Part shown: piece by piece, positions 35,695 through 45,326 of the stretch
Layout: each line of letters starts with the position of its first letter
Position numbering within the stretch: position 1 is the first letter of the stretch
Assembly (NCBI RefSeq): GCF_030272615.1
Contig: NC_081413.1
Location: 441,651,038-441,715,037 of the forward strand
DNA length: 64,000 nt
From: Cryptomeria japonica
Lineage: Eukaryota > Streptophyta > Pinopsida > Cupressales > Cupressaceae
Reading direction: 5' to 3'
Position numbers and translations under genes: made by a program
Notes under the pieces: generated by a model
Database searches by the model: none
Seen by the model: the letters and a program-made list of their open reading frames with translations, nothing else
What the model was told of the DNA's origin: nothing

Positions 35695-36789
35695 TGTTGG
35701 CAATATGGATGAATTGATTATGTGTTGCATTGATGTCAAAACTATCTATTATGGTTGGTTACCGACAGACGGGTTTTGGTTACTGGTAGAAGATCTTGTG
35801 TTACCGGTAAGGGTTTAAGGTTTAACCGGTAGAGCTTTCACTGAGAATATTTGACAGAATGCATAAGTGGTGTTGGTGTGGCTTCTAGATGGAATTCAGG
35901 ATGCAGAAGGTGATCCTTGATTGTGCCTCGATTGATTGGAGACATTGCTTTGGCATGGTGGACTCAGATTAGGTCTGGTACCTATCTAGGTTATGGACCG
36001 ATATCATGTTAACATGTTCTCTACATGTTACCGAGATGTTTTATGGATTGATTATTGTTGTTTTGGTCTAAATCCGACATGGCATATCATTGTAAGATGG
36101 ATGTATGTAATAATCTTATTGTAATATCTTTTAGGTGGCCGACCTAATTGGTTTAGGTTTTAGGGTCTGTATAAATTGATGTAAGATCTCATTGTAGAAC
36201 ATGGTATGGGAATGGAAAATGTATGTTGTGTTCATGGAATGTAATATCATATGCGAAGGAGATTTGGTTGATCATAGGTGATTGAATTGGGTTTAAGTAA
36301 GAGGTCAAAGGCCTCCGGTATTGAGCTTAATCAGAACTGTAATCAGGCATGGTAGATGCTATCTTTGGTAGTTCATTCTTCTGCATTGTTGTCCAATTAT
36401 ATTGAGGTGGTTATAACCTCACTGTAGTCAATGAGACTCTTTTGTAATGAGCAATACGCTCTAGGCAGTGTGCCTTCCTGCATGTGCAGGCCCCTCATTG
36501 TATCACATAATTTCTACAAAAGTATCATCTGACTGTGGGTAGGCTTCCCACCGTGGTTTTTCCCTTTACTGGGTTTCCCACATACAAATCATGGTGTTAT
36601 GTGGTATGGTTGCATTTTGTTAATTCTCTATTTCATTCTTAAGTTTTATTGCTTATCGGTATCTATTCTTCTATTCCGGTATTCAATGTTTATATGCTCC
36701 AATTAAAGGTTATAAAGTGGTTTTATTAATATAATCTATTGACAACTAATTCACTCCCCCCTCTCAGTTGTTCACCGGTTATTCTAACA
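35695..36789 (+). repeat. Copia-2 3' LTR
   Basis: TGTTGGCAATATGG to TTCTAACA, 1,095 bp, with TATA box at 36170-36177, GTGG/CCAC hairpin at 36553-36580 and C-rich hairpin at 36741-36773. Retains several CCGGT sites that are decayed in the 5' copy. Confidence 0.95.
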
Positions 36790-37460
36790 CAGATAATGGA
36801 CACCCTTTCAAAAACTAGGATGTTCATGAGCTTTGTGATCATTTGCATATCCATCAACGTTTTTCCACCCCATACTACCCCCAAAGTAATGGTCAAGATT
36901 AGGCATCTAATAAAACCATTCTCAAAATCCTTAAAAAGATAGTCGATGACACTGGCCGTAACTAGCATATCCAACTCAACTGTGTGCTTTGGTCCTACTG
37001 CACAAGTGTTCACATAGCTACTAGAGCTACATCTCATTCACTTGTTTATGGTGCCGAAGCTATCTTGCTTGTTGAGGTTGAGTCACCATCCTTGAGAGTT
37101 TCTTTGTGCAATCTAATCAATGATGAATATTACATGCTCTCCCGCTTACAAGATCTAAAATTATCAGATGAGTGTAGACAAACTTCTTTTAATCATCTCA
37201 AAGTATATCAACAAGGAATGAGTCATAGCTACAATCATAAGGTAAAGTCTAGCAAATTTGAGGTGGGTGACTTAGTTCTCAGAGAAAATCCTAAAAATCC
37301 TCAAGATAGAGAGAAGAGGGGCGAGTTCAAACCAAATTGTCTTGGTCCTTATTTCATCACAATAGTCTATGGATCAGGTGCATATCAGCTTTCAACACCA
37401 GATGGAGAACCTTTGGAGGATCCGATTAACAACATGCACCTTCCTAGGTTTTACACTTAG
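36790..37460 (+). pseudogene. Gypsy-2 integrase, C-terminal part
   Basis: Continues with DNGHPFK, HQRFSTPYYPQSNGQD and then a stop where the catalytic Glu codon is expected (near 36898). The later part reads HSLVYGAEAILLVEVESPSL, YNHKVKSSKFEVGDLVLREN and FKPNCLGPYFITIVYGSGAY, the C-terminal domain with the GPY motif typical of gypsy integrases, ending NNMHLPRFYT with a stop at 37458. Confidence 0.92.
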
Positions 37461-38717
37461 TTTTTTCTATATATCCCATTATCAAAAATTAAAAAAAATA
37501 AAAAAAAATAGAAAAATCATTACTCGGTGAAAACCTAGCAAACAGGTGCCTTGTGACAAAAAAAGTTGAAAAATTAAAAAAGTAAAGAGAAATAAATCCG
37601 TCCAACGGTGAAAACCACTTCGGTGGTGCCCTGGGCAAGTGCCATGGTGAAAACCAGGTTACCGACGCCATGTGTAGAGATAATGCTTCTCCCTCCTTCA
37701 AGATTCAATTTCATCCTTTCACTTGCACACACTCACAACCTATCCACCCATAAGAATTTTACCCATTCCCATCATGGCTTGTTATTGATCTACTTAAGAT
37801 TGGTTCGCCATTCATAATAAACCTCCCTTTTCACCGTTTCCTTTCATAATAAATCAGGTCCAATTTGCAACTGGGGCAAAACCCTAAATCTAATGATGGA
37901 AGTGGTACCCTGAGCATCACATGTTTTGAGGAGCATCATCTTTTCATTCCTCCTTTTCACACACAATTCACAATAAAAGGTCATTTTGTATCATTGATCC
38001 ACAATTAAGTTCCATTCTTCTTCACAACAAAGTATCAGTTTCATGGATTCCGTCAGTTTTAGATGAGACACAATCAACAATGGGATTTCAACAAATCAAA
38101 TCTTTCAACAAACTTTGGCAACAACATGGTTTTCTGCATAATCTGTCCTTTATTAGGATAACAACATTGTGACCAAATCAAACATATTAACATATGTGGC
38201 AAGAAACACACATAACTTGAAGATTTCATTGTATGTTGTTGTCAAGTCTTGGTTTTTTTAATTTCATATTTTAAGGTGAAATGTCTTTTATCTTTTCTAG
38301 GATGTCTCTGACTAGAGATTCTATCTCCAGGATGTCTTTGACTAGAAGGGTGAGGTTGAGATATGTTCACCTACTATTTTGCTGTCTATGGATTGTCTCT
38401 TAGTAATGCTATGGCTTATCCAAGGATATAAGGACATTGCGAGTCTAGTATGAACTAGGGCATTCCTTGTTTGTGACTGTCTGATCTCCATGCAAATGGG
38501 TACAATGAATTTGTGGGTTGAACTTATACCTAGATTGTCATAACCTATTTGCCATAATAAAGCTCAATGATGATAAAGCACAAGAGGCTCTTTCACTTCC
38601 ACATCTTCTATATTCCATCTCCCTTTCTTGATTGACCTCCATCGTCCTTTCTTGAGTCCATGTAGCTCGCTATCACATGACTAAGTATAATGACAGGCCA
38701 AAAATATTTGCATTTCA
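37461..38717 (+). other. Gypsy-2 3' untranslated region and unassigned sequence
   Basis: The first 210 bases hold three copies of a GGTGAAAACC...TGCC/CGCC motif (37526-37550, 37607-37630, 37646-37669). A purine-rich GGGGCAAAACCC near 37876 may be the polypurine tract of Gypsy-2. The remainder to 38717 could include a 3' LTR, but no partner is in the window, and the Gypsy-1 LTR start is not found here. No credible ORF. Confidence 0.5.
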
Positions 38718-38727
38718 TGTAGTTTGT

Positions 38728-39698
38728 GTAAGGCAAATGACATTTAGGGTTGTCATTGATGGCAACTCTTCTGATAACTTATCTTCTGGTGTCTGTATCT
38801 TCTATCGAGATTCATTGATCTATCATTTTTCTTTGTTTGGGTTAACCAGTATTCATTACACTCAACCGGTTTACTCACTTTTCTTTACAATTGGTTAAGT
38901 CTTGATCCCAGTAATGTGCATTTGGAACCCAATTAAGGATGGGACCCAGTTAAGATATCTTGTGGCCCTGATTATTTCTTTCATGAAATTTTTTCTAGCC
39001 TGTGAAGGCCAACATGGTCACTAGGATTATGTATGAAATACTTTGTAATCCAACAACCAACAAGATTATATTCTTCATTGTGGTTGACATGCTTAACAAG
39101 TTGACATGGTATTTAAGGAGATTTTTTAGCGATGGATTATATGATGTTTTGGAATGCGATTATCATTGCGAATGAATCAAAGATTGATGGTATGGATTTT
39201 GGTCAGCGATAGGAAGCTGTAGTGCACAGTTTCATGTGCGATGTCTCAACTAGTAGTAGAATAGAGCATTAGTGAACTGATACACAAAGAGGGTTAACAG
39301 AGCTTGAACTAGAACTTATCCAGCATGGTCAGATGCAATTTATAAGTTTATTTTTGATTGTAATCACTTTGTAGTGTTGCGTAAGTCAGTGAGACTTCTA
39401 TTTGAGCAGTGAGCTCTAGGTAGCTAGCCTGATTGCATGTGCAATCCCCTCTATGTAATATTTGTATACCTTGATCAAGTATATAGATATTATGGGTATC
39501 AGCCCTACTGTGGTTTTTCCCTTTGCAGGGTTTTCCACATATAAATATTGGTGTTATGGTGTTTCTTCTTTATGTTTTATTTGGTTTATGTATTTTAATT
39601 TTATTTACTATTAACCGGTTCATAAGCAATAAGTTCAGAATTAGTTTTACCAATAGGACACTGATTCACCCCCCTCTTAGTGTTCTTGGATTTGAACA
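38728..39698 (+). repeat. NA-1 5' LTR, 5'-truncated
   Basis: Homologous to 50814-51794 from GTAAGGCAAATGACA onwards; ends TTTGAACA. GTGG/CCAC hairpin at 39510-39538 and terminal C-rich hairpin at 39657-39685. Confidence 0.88.
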
Positions 39699-39700
39699 AT

Positions 39701-39712
39701 TGGTATCAGAGC
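39701..39712 (+). other. NA-1 primer-binding site (initiator Met tRNA)
   Basis: TGGTATCAGAGC, two bases after the LTR end; exact match to the consensus. Confidence 0.92.
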
Positions 39713-39766
39713 TTGGTACCTCTAAATAAGTTTAAGCACTTGAGGAAGATCTGGAACTTGGAATCA

Positions 39767-40870
39767 ATGGAAATCGGTCCGCAACAACAAATTCATCTTG
39801 CTCTTAAGGATATTGATAATGAGCAGATGGAAAACAGTAAATTGAAGAATGAACTAATGCAAGCCAGAGAACACATCATTTCATTGCAAGGAAAACTTTC
39901 AATTATTCAAGCCAAGAGGAAAGAACTTTGTGATCAATTGGAAAATCAGAATAGTGATGAGGAAGATTATATGAAGGATCAATGTTAGAAACTCACTCAG
40001 GAGAACACCATCTTGAAGAATGAGATGCAAGTCTTAACCATGAGAATGTGCAAGGAGATTGAAGATAAAAAGAAGAATGAAGAAAACCTATCTCAAGCAT
40101 TGAAGGACAGATCTGATGAATGCAATAGAGTGACACATGAGAATGAAATGTCGAGACTTGAGTTGGTCCAGTCTCGGAACAATGAGCATGAACATGAGAA
40201 ACATATTATAATCATGAGAGATGACTGAGTTACTAAAAATGAGTACGAGGACAAATTCAAAGCTAGCTCTGCCAAACTTGATGAACTATTGAAGAGTTAG
40301 AGAGATGCTAATGACAAGAGAGGTCTTGGCTATGAATAAGGAGAAAGCTCTGGTACTACACAACAAGATCAATCATGGATGGTCAGAAGAAGAATCATGT
40401 CAACAACATGAACCAGAAATCACCGGTAAGACAACCTAATGCTCACAAATTCAATAGTACATGCTTTTTTTAAATAAATATGGTCATATAGCAAGTCAGT
40501 GCAGAAATAGGAATAATTAGAATAATGCATCATTCACTGGTCTTGGAAACGTAAGATGTTATGCATGTAGTAGATTTGGTCATATGGCTAATCAATGCTG
40601 ATCAAAAGGAAATCAAGGGTTTAACAAAGCAATTCATAAGAACAATATTGCTTGTTATGCATGCAACAAGATTGGACATATTGCTAAATATTGAAGGAGT
40701 AAGAACCCACCTGTAACTAATGGAAATGCAGATGAGAAAGGAAAGACAAAGGTAAAGGATATCAAAAAACAACATGAGAAAAGATGGGTAAGGAGATCAG
40801 ACACACAACTGACAGAACAACCAGAAGAGTCATCAGGTCCTGCACTGGGAGTAGGAACAACTGATAACTA
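39767..40870 (+). pseudogene. NA-1 Gag-like protein: coiled coil plus zinc knuckles
   Basis: The likely start is the ATG at 39767 (MEIGPQQQIH). The first 190 codons are Glu/Lys/Leu/Gln-rich with heptad-like spacing (MENSKLKNELMQAREHIISL, ENTILKNEMQVLTMRM) and are predicted by eye as coiled coil. Three or more CCHC knuckles follow near 40460-40700: a damaged first one, CYACSRFGHMANQC (near 40560-40601) and CYACNKIGHIAKY where the last Cys codon became TGA (near 40650-40692). Stops at 39986, 40225, 40299, 40336 and later. NA-2 has the same protein in better shape. The layout (oligomerisation region plus RNA-binding knuckles) suggests a Gag substitute; it shares no clear sequence with copia Gag except the knuckles. 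Confidence 0.72.
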
Positions 40871-41259
40871 AGGCACTTTGTCTTAGGGGTAGGAAAATCA
40901 TTGAAGATCATGCAAATACAATAGATTAGATATGTAATCAGATAATTCTGATTGCAGATGGGTACTCAGGAAATTTCAGGTGTTTATCGAAACCAACTTG
41001 TAGATTATGTGACCCGGTCAATTTTCTCGGCAACATTTATTACAATGAAAAATTAGGGTTAACAATGATAAAAAGGGAAAAGTTAAGTTATTTTCTTCAC
41101 ACAATGATTGAGAGTTCAGAAGAGCGTTTTCTAGAGCATTCAAGAGTTTAAGGCGATTCGTGCAAGCATTTTCTCTTGAAAGCAATTTCATCTTCTGGTA
41201 GTATCTTGAGGTATTTTCCATTTGCATAAACCCTATCTTCAGTATTCACATTTGATATC
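40871..41259 (+). other. NA-1 region between Gag-like gene and aORF
   Basis: No ORF. Near its start it has CTTAGGGGTAGG followed by AAAATCATTG and AGATCATGC; NA-2 has CTTAGGGGGGG and AAATCATGC at the same place (about 45036-45075). The segment could hold an acceptor splice site or internal promoter for the second gene; nothing decisive is visible. Confidence 0.4.
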
Positions 41260-41428
41260 ATGGATTCCGCATCCAATGCCAATACTCCCTTGGTGGTGGA
41301 AATTAATAACCTCCCCCATCCTGAATTCAAGAATCACCCCTTCAAATCCCTTTTGGATGAACCACTAGGAGCAATCTCGAGCATTTGCCATGGTGTTCTT
41401 CACACCGAAGACATTAGGGCATATATTC
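41260..41428 (+). pseudogene. NA-1 aORF, N-terminal segment
   Basis: ATG at 41260 (MDSASNANTPLVVEINNLPH) opens a frame to the solo LTR D insertion at 41429; codons resume in phase at 42500. Short N-terminal part of the large second protein. The corresponding NA-2 protein starts METSSSVPEF at 45327. Confidence 0.72.
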
Positions 41429-42494
41429 TATTGGTATTTTGGATATGTTGATATGGTTTTATCATTGATGTCAACACTTGTCAAACACTTGAGAACACTT
41501 GGAGATCTTTGGTTATGTTCACCGACATGATCAATGACTTATGCATAGTCACTGGTATCTGGTTAACCAACAGGATTATATTGTTCACCGGCACTGAGGA
41601 TGATCTATTATCATCTGGAGATTACTTGGTTATGTCGAAGACATTGTTTGGACACTTGGTCTTGGTGATTTGTTCATTGGTCTAATCAAGTTTGCATATT
41701 TTCTATTACCAGCAAATAGGTCCACGATATGCACCAGCAAGCTTATCTATTCTAGATCAGCATTACACGTTATGACGATGATTTATTATTATTGTAAATT
41801 CATTGAGCTGATGTCATGCATCACATATTGATTCATTTTTAATTGATTTTATTGTAATATCTTTTAGTGAACCGACCTACACATTTGGTCTTAGGTTTTG
41901 GCATATATGTAAGATCTCATTTATGAGATTGTGTGGTAGAGTGTGAAAAGGATTGCAATAAGGTACATGCGAATATAAGAAAAGCTATACATGCGTACAT
42001 CATTCAATATTGAAGGAAGGTTTGAAGAAGGCAAATCAGAGCTTAATCAGTACTAAATCCAGCATATGAAGATGCTATTTTGAGCAGTACATTATCATTG
42101 GATTTAACCATCCAATTGTAGTCATTGTGACTCCCATTTTGTGATTGAGCAGTGAGCTCTAGGCACTTGGCCTTTCTGCATGTGTAGACTCCATATTATA
42201 CACACATACTATTTGCAGTAGTATCATCTGATTGTGGGTAAGGTTTCCCACCATGGTTTCTCCCCTTACTGGGTTTCCACAAACAAATAACTATGTTATG
42301 TGTTGTGTATGTTATTTGTCTTTCTATTTCATGCATTAAAATTTATTGGTACTGCAATTAACTATTAAATTGTCTACCAACATTAAAGTTTGGTTTACCA
42401 GTATTAAGCATTAAGTTTGGTTAAGTTAGTTTTGATTTGTATTTATTGGACAACTGATTCACCCCCCCCTCTCAGCTACCTCCGGGACCTAACA
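41429..42494 (+). mobile_element. Solo LTR D in NA-1 aORF, TSD TATTC
   Basis: Perfect TATTC repeats (41424-41428 and 42495-42499), and the aORF frame is continuous when the insert is skipped. Begins TATTGGTATTTTGG (TG decayed to TA) and ends GACCTAACA. Closely related to the Copia-4 5' LTR (59788-60817). GTGG-type hairpin at 42252-42280; C-rich terminal hairpin at 42449-42480 with a weak stem. Length 1,066 bp. Confidence 0.9.
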
Positions 42495-43106
42495 TATTCA
42501 CTGTGATATTGAGGAGCTCTGAGGTTATGAGTTATCTTGTGTTTTCACTGTGAATCTGATCACCGACAACCAGTTGAAGCCAAAATTTTCCCACTTGCAG
42601 AGGAAGGGTTTCACCCAATTCATGGATTTTCCTACATTCGATGAGGCAGAATAGGTCCAATACATTATCAACCACATTCATGGAGATTTATTTGGTTGGA
42701 CTGGCCCTACAAGATCACCAATGAAGTAATCATAAATATCACCTGCCTACACAAGATTGGAGGTCTAACCAGTCCTAGGTGCAATCTCTCCAACACAAAA
42801 CTCTGCAAACTCATCGACGCTACCTTCGATGGTCTTTTGATAAGGGTTGATGATATAAAGGAAATTGATGTTATATTTGCGGCAATGATAATCAGATACA
42901 AAGTTTACCAGTCAAACTGGCTTAACTCTATGTCCGGTAACAACATTTTGATTGCTCATCAAATGGTAAAGGAGGATGCACACTATGATCTCTACAGTGT
43001 GATGCTGAAGGAGCTGATGTCAAACCTTCAGAAGATCAAACAAGACAAGAAAACACTTTCTGATATGGTTCTTTTGTTATTTTCTTAGCATTCTACTTTT
43101 TGGGTA
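42495..43106 (+). pseudogene. NA-1 aORF, helical domain segment
   Basis: The frame runs through CVFTVNLITDNQLKPKFSHL and FMDFPTFDEAE, then after a frameshift near 42690 through WPYKITNEVIINITCLHKIG, TKLCKLIDATFDGLLIRVDD, then IIRYKVYQSNWLNSMSG and LKELMSNLQKIKQDKK. NA-2 has the corresponding blocks SICKITKEVIKVVTSLPST, ELTEATFDSRSLRVNDVKD, YKATHANRLNSVS and LKDELIDNLKKIKGNKK, so the two proteins are clearly homologous. The segment ends where NA-2 begins. The general order of blocks recalls the domain annotated in angiosperm databases as putative plant transposon protein; that match is by memory of layout and is unverified. Confidence 0.72.
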
Positions 43107-43841
43107 CACATGCCCGACATCACATATATCATACATCGACAGACACCGACACCGATAGGCGCTTACATCAGCATTCAGATTACATCGACAAGAAAGCATA
43201 TTGACACTCCAGCCGACATGGGATGAACCTTTGTTTATTGTAATATAATTATCTTTTGTAAGACGACATGGTATATTGTAAAGACTCATATATGTATGAG
43301 ATCTTATAGATCATTTGGATAGAGGGAGAAATAAAAAGTCGAAGAAAGATAGGAATGTATGGTAGAAGATAATTGTTTTAGTGACAACGAAGGTTTTTGG
43401 TTATGGTATCTATCTGAGCTTAAACCGGTACTGAACTTGACATTAGAGATGCTGTTTTGAGTAGTACATTGTATTGGATTTAATTATCCATTTTGTAGTC
43501 AGTGAGACTCTTCATTAAGCAATGAGCCCTAGGCTATTGGCCTCCTTGCATGTGCAGGCCCCTTTATTGTAAGTAGTATTTATTCATTGGCTAGTGAGTA
43601 AATATTGTGGGTCACAAATCCCACCGGATTTTCCCACACTGGGTTTCCTCATTAAAATATGTTGTGTTATGCTGTGTTTCTATGCTATCTCTGTTATTTT
43701 TGTTTACTGCATTTATTCTTATTTACCGGTACATTGTTTTGGGTTGCAAAGTTATAAATAAGTTTAAATATGTAATACACTGGTTAGACATTGATTCACC
43801 TCCCCCTCTCAGTGTCTGTGGGACTATCATTGAATCTAACA
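43107..43841 (+). repeat. NA-2 5' LTR
   Basis: Shared with the 3' copy from ACATGCCC onwards; ends ATCTAACA. Degenerate GTGG-type hairpin at 43621-43650 and terminal C-rich hairpin at 43786-43817 (AGACATTGA with TCAGTGTCT, one G-U pair). Whether the LTR truly starts here or has lost about 50 bases seen at 47914-47962 is unresolved. Confidence 0.8.
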
Positions 43842-43843
43842 AT

Positions 43844-43855
43844 TGGTATCAGATC
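43844..43855 (+). other. NA-2 primer-binding site
   Basis: TGGTATCAGATC, one base from the initiator-Met consensus and the same variant as Copia-2. Confidence 0.85.
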
Positions 43856-43912
43856 CTGGTCCTCTATTTGTAAAAGCCTAACAACTTGAGGAAGATTCTA
43901 AAACCAATACAG

Positions 43913-44893
43913 ATGGATAAGTTAAGAAAACAGTTGGAAGGAGCTCTTGAAGATTTTGATGCAGAAAAATTGAAGAATATCAAACTTGAAGATGATCTAA
44001 GGACTGCTAAGGAATTCATCAAAGGACTTCAGGAAAATCTGGTTATAGCACAAAATAAGAGAAAGGAACTTCATGAGAAGATGCAGAATGATGATGATGA
44101 AAAGGAAACTCTTAGAGACATTGAAAATAAGTTAAGGCAAGAGAACTCTAATATGAAGAATGAAATGCAAGATATGACTATGAGGTTATGTAAGGATATT
44201 GAAGATAGGAAGAAGAATGAAGAAGACTTGAGTAGGAGACTTAATGATGCAGGAAATTAAAATCTAAGTCTTGGTCATGAAAATGATATGCTAAAGACAA
44301 ATCTGATTCACATGCAACATGATAAGGAGGAGCTTACAAGACAAGTTGGAATTCTGAAAAATGAGTTGGTTACTGCGAATGAACACAAAGACAAATTCAA
44401 GAAAAGTTCAGAAAGGCTTGATGACATGCTGAAAAGACAAAAACCTAATGGAGATACAAATGGACTTGGATTTGAATATGGAGAAAGTTCCTAGACTAGA
44501 AATAATCAAGATTAGAACAAACTGCTAAGACAACCTAATGCTTATAAATTTAATGGGAAATGTTTCAATTGCAACAAATATGGTCATAGAGCAAATCAAT
44601 GTAGATTTAGAAATAATCAGAATTCAAACTCACCCACTGGTCAATGTTCCAAATGCAACAAAGTTGGTCATAATTCAGAAAATTGCAGAATGAATGTGAA
44701 ATGCTATGTTTGTAGTAGATTTGGGAATTTATCTAATCAATGCAGATCACAAACCGGTCAAGGATATGGAAAGGCTATTCAGAGGAATAATATAACTTGT
44801 TATGCATGTAATAAGATTGGACATATTGCAAAATTTTGCAGAAGCAAGACTATTTCGACAAACAAGAAAGGATCTAGTATGAAGGGCAAATAA
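43913..44893 (+). pseudogene. NA-2 Gag-like protein with four zinc knuckles
   Basis: Likely start ATG at 43913 (MDKLRKQLEGALEDFDAEKL). About 190 codons of coiled coil, with blocks parallel to NA-1: EFIKGLQENLVIAQNKRKEL and NSNMKNEMQDMTMRLCKDIE. Four knuckles follow: CFNCNKYGHRANQC (44565-44606), CSKCNKVGHNSENC (about 44647-44688), CYVCSRFGNLSNQC (44702-44743, His replaced by Asn) and CYACNKIGHIAKFC (44798-44839). The C-terminus is basic (KTISTNKKGSSMKGK). Stops at 44258, 44492 and 44513 break the frame. Four knuckles are more than the single one of copia Gag. It probably packages the element RNA; this is inferred from the architecture. Confidence 0.78.
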
Positions 44894-45326
44894 AAGGTAG
44901 ATGAAGTAAAGAAAGAATTTTCAAAACAATGGATTAAGAAGATTGATTAGAAAGTTGATGAATCTATCTCTGCACCAGTAGAATGGAGTAACCCTCCATT
45001 GGTAAGAGAATCTTCATCTAGTTGAGGAATAATCCTTAGGGGGGGCATTGCAGCAAGTTAAAAATCATGCATTCTACCCTTGGTTGATGGTGAGAAGATA
45101 CATTTCTTCTTTACCGACATATGTGTTAAGTTTTTACTTAACTGGCGAGCATTTAATGTGGTTTTAAAGAACCTTTTTGGCTATAAAGTACCGGGAATCC
45201 CTCATTTTGACTCACCAAGAATTCAATCAATCAGAGAGCGCGAAACCGAGCTAGGGCATCCTAAGGAAAAGTTGCAAAGTGATTTTCATCCAATCAGAGA
45301 ACTTCAGTTAAGAGGTATTTATCATA
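44894..45326 (+). other. NA-2 region between Gag-like gene and aORF
   Basis: Mostly non-coding; the Gag-like frame decays through several stops. A G-run CTTAGGGGGGG sits near 45036, matching NA-1. The 99-codon frame at 45080-45379 has no counterpart in NA-1 and is not supported as a gene. Confidence 0.4.

Larger units (their letters stand above)
29968..36789 (+). mobile_element. Copia-2: complete Ty1/copia retrotransposon, TSD TAGAT/CAGAT
   Basis: LTRs at 29968-31083 and 35695-36789, initiator-Met-type primer site, gag-pol frame with few lesions, and a series of purine-rich tracts before the 3' LTR. The flanks are TAGAT (29963-29967) and CAGAT (36790-36794), one mismatch, and the Gypsy-2 integrase frame is restored when the element is skipped. 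Length 6,822 bp. The two LTRs differ by a 20-bp-class indel near 30010 and many substitutions, a good part of them at CpG sites, so it is not recent. It is the best preserved copia of the window. Confidence 0.95.
23389..37460 (+). mobile_element. Gypsy-2: Tat-like Ty3/gypsy element broken by four insertions
   Basis: Plus-strand pol segments lie at 23389-23763, 25329-27093, 27990-29967 and 36790-37460, in the order protease end, G-patch/spacer, RT, RNase H, second (archaeal-type) RNase H, integrase. The dual RNase H is diagnostic for the Tat branch. Between the segments lie solo LTR B, solo LTR C and Copia-2, each with TSDs; Copia-1 splits the protease further upstream. Gag and 5' LTR are not found. 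The spacer resembles that of Gypsy-1, so both belong to one family in opposite orientations. All domains carry stops or lost catalytic residues. Confidence 0.9.

Noticed and set aside
43085-43125. In-frame continuation of NA-1 aORF into the motif MPDI
   Set aside because: The bases belong to the part shared by both NA-2 LTRs and are in a different frame; likely coincidence.
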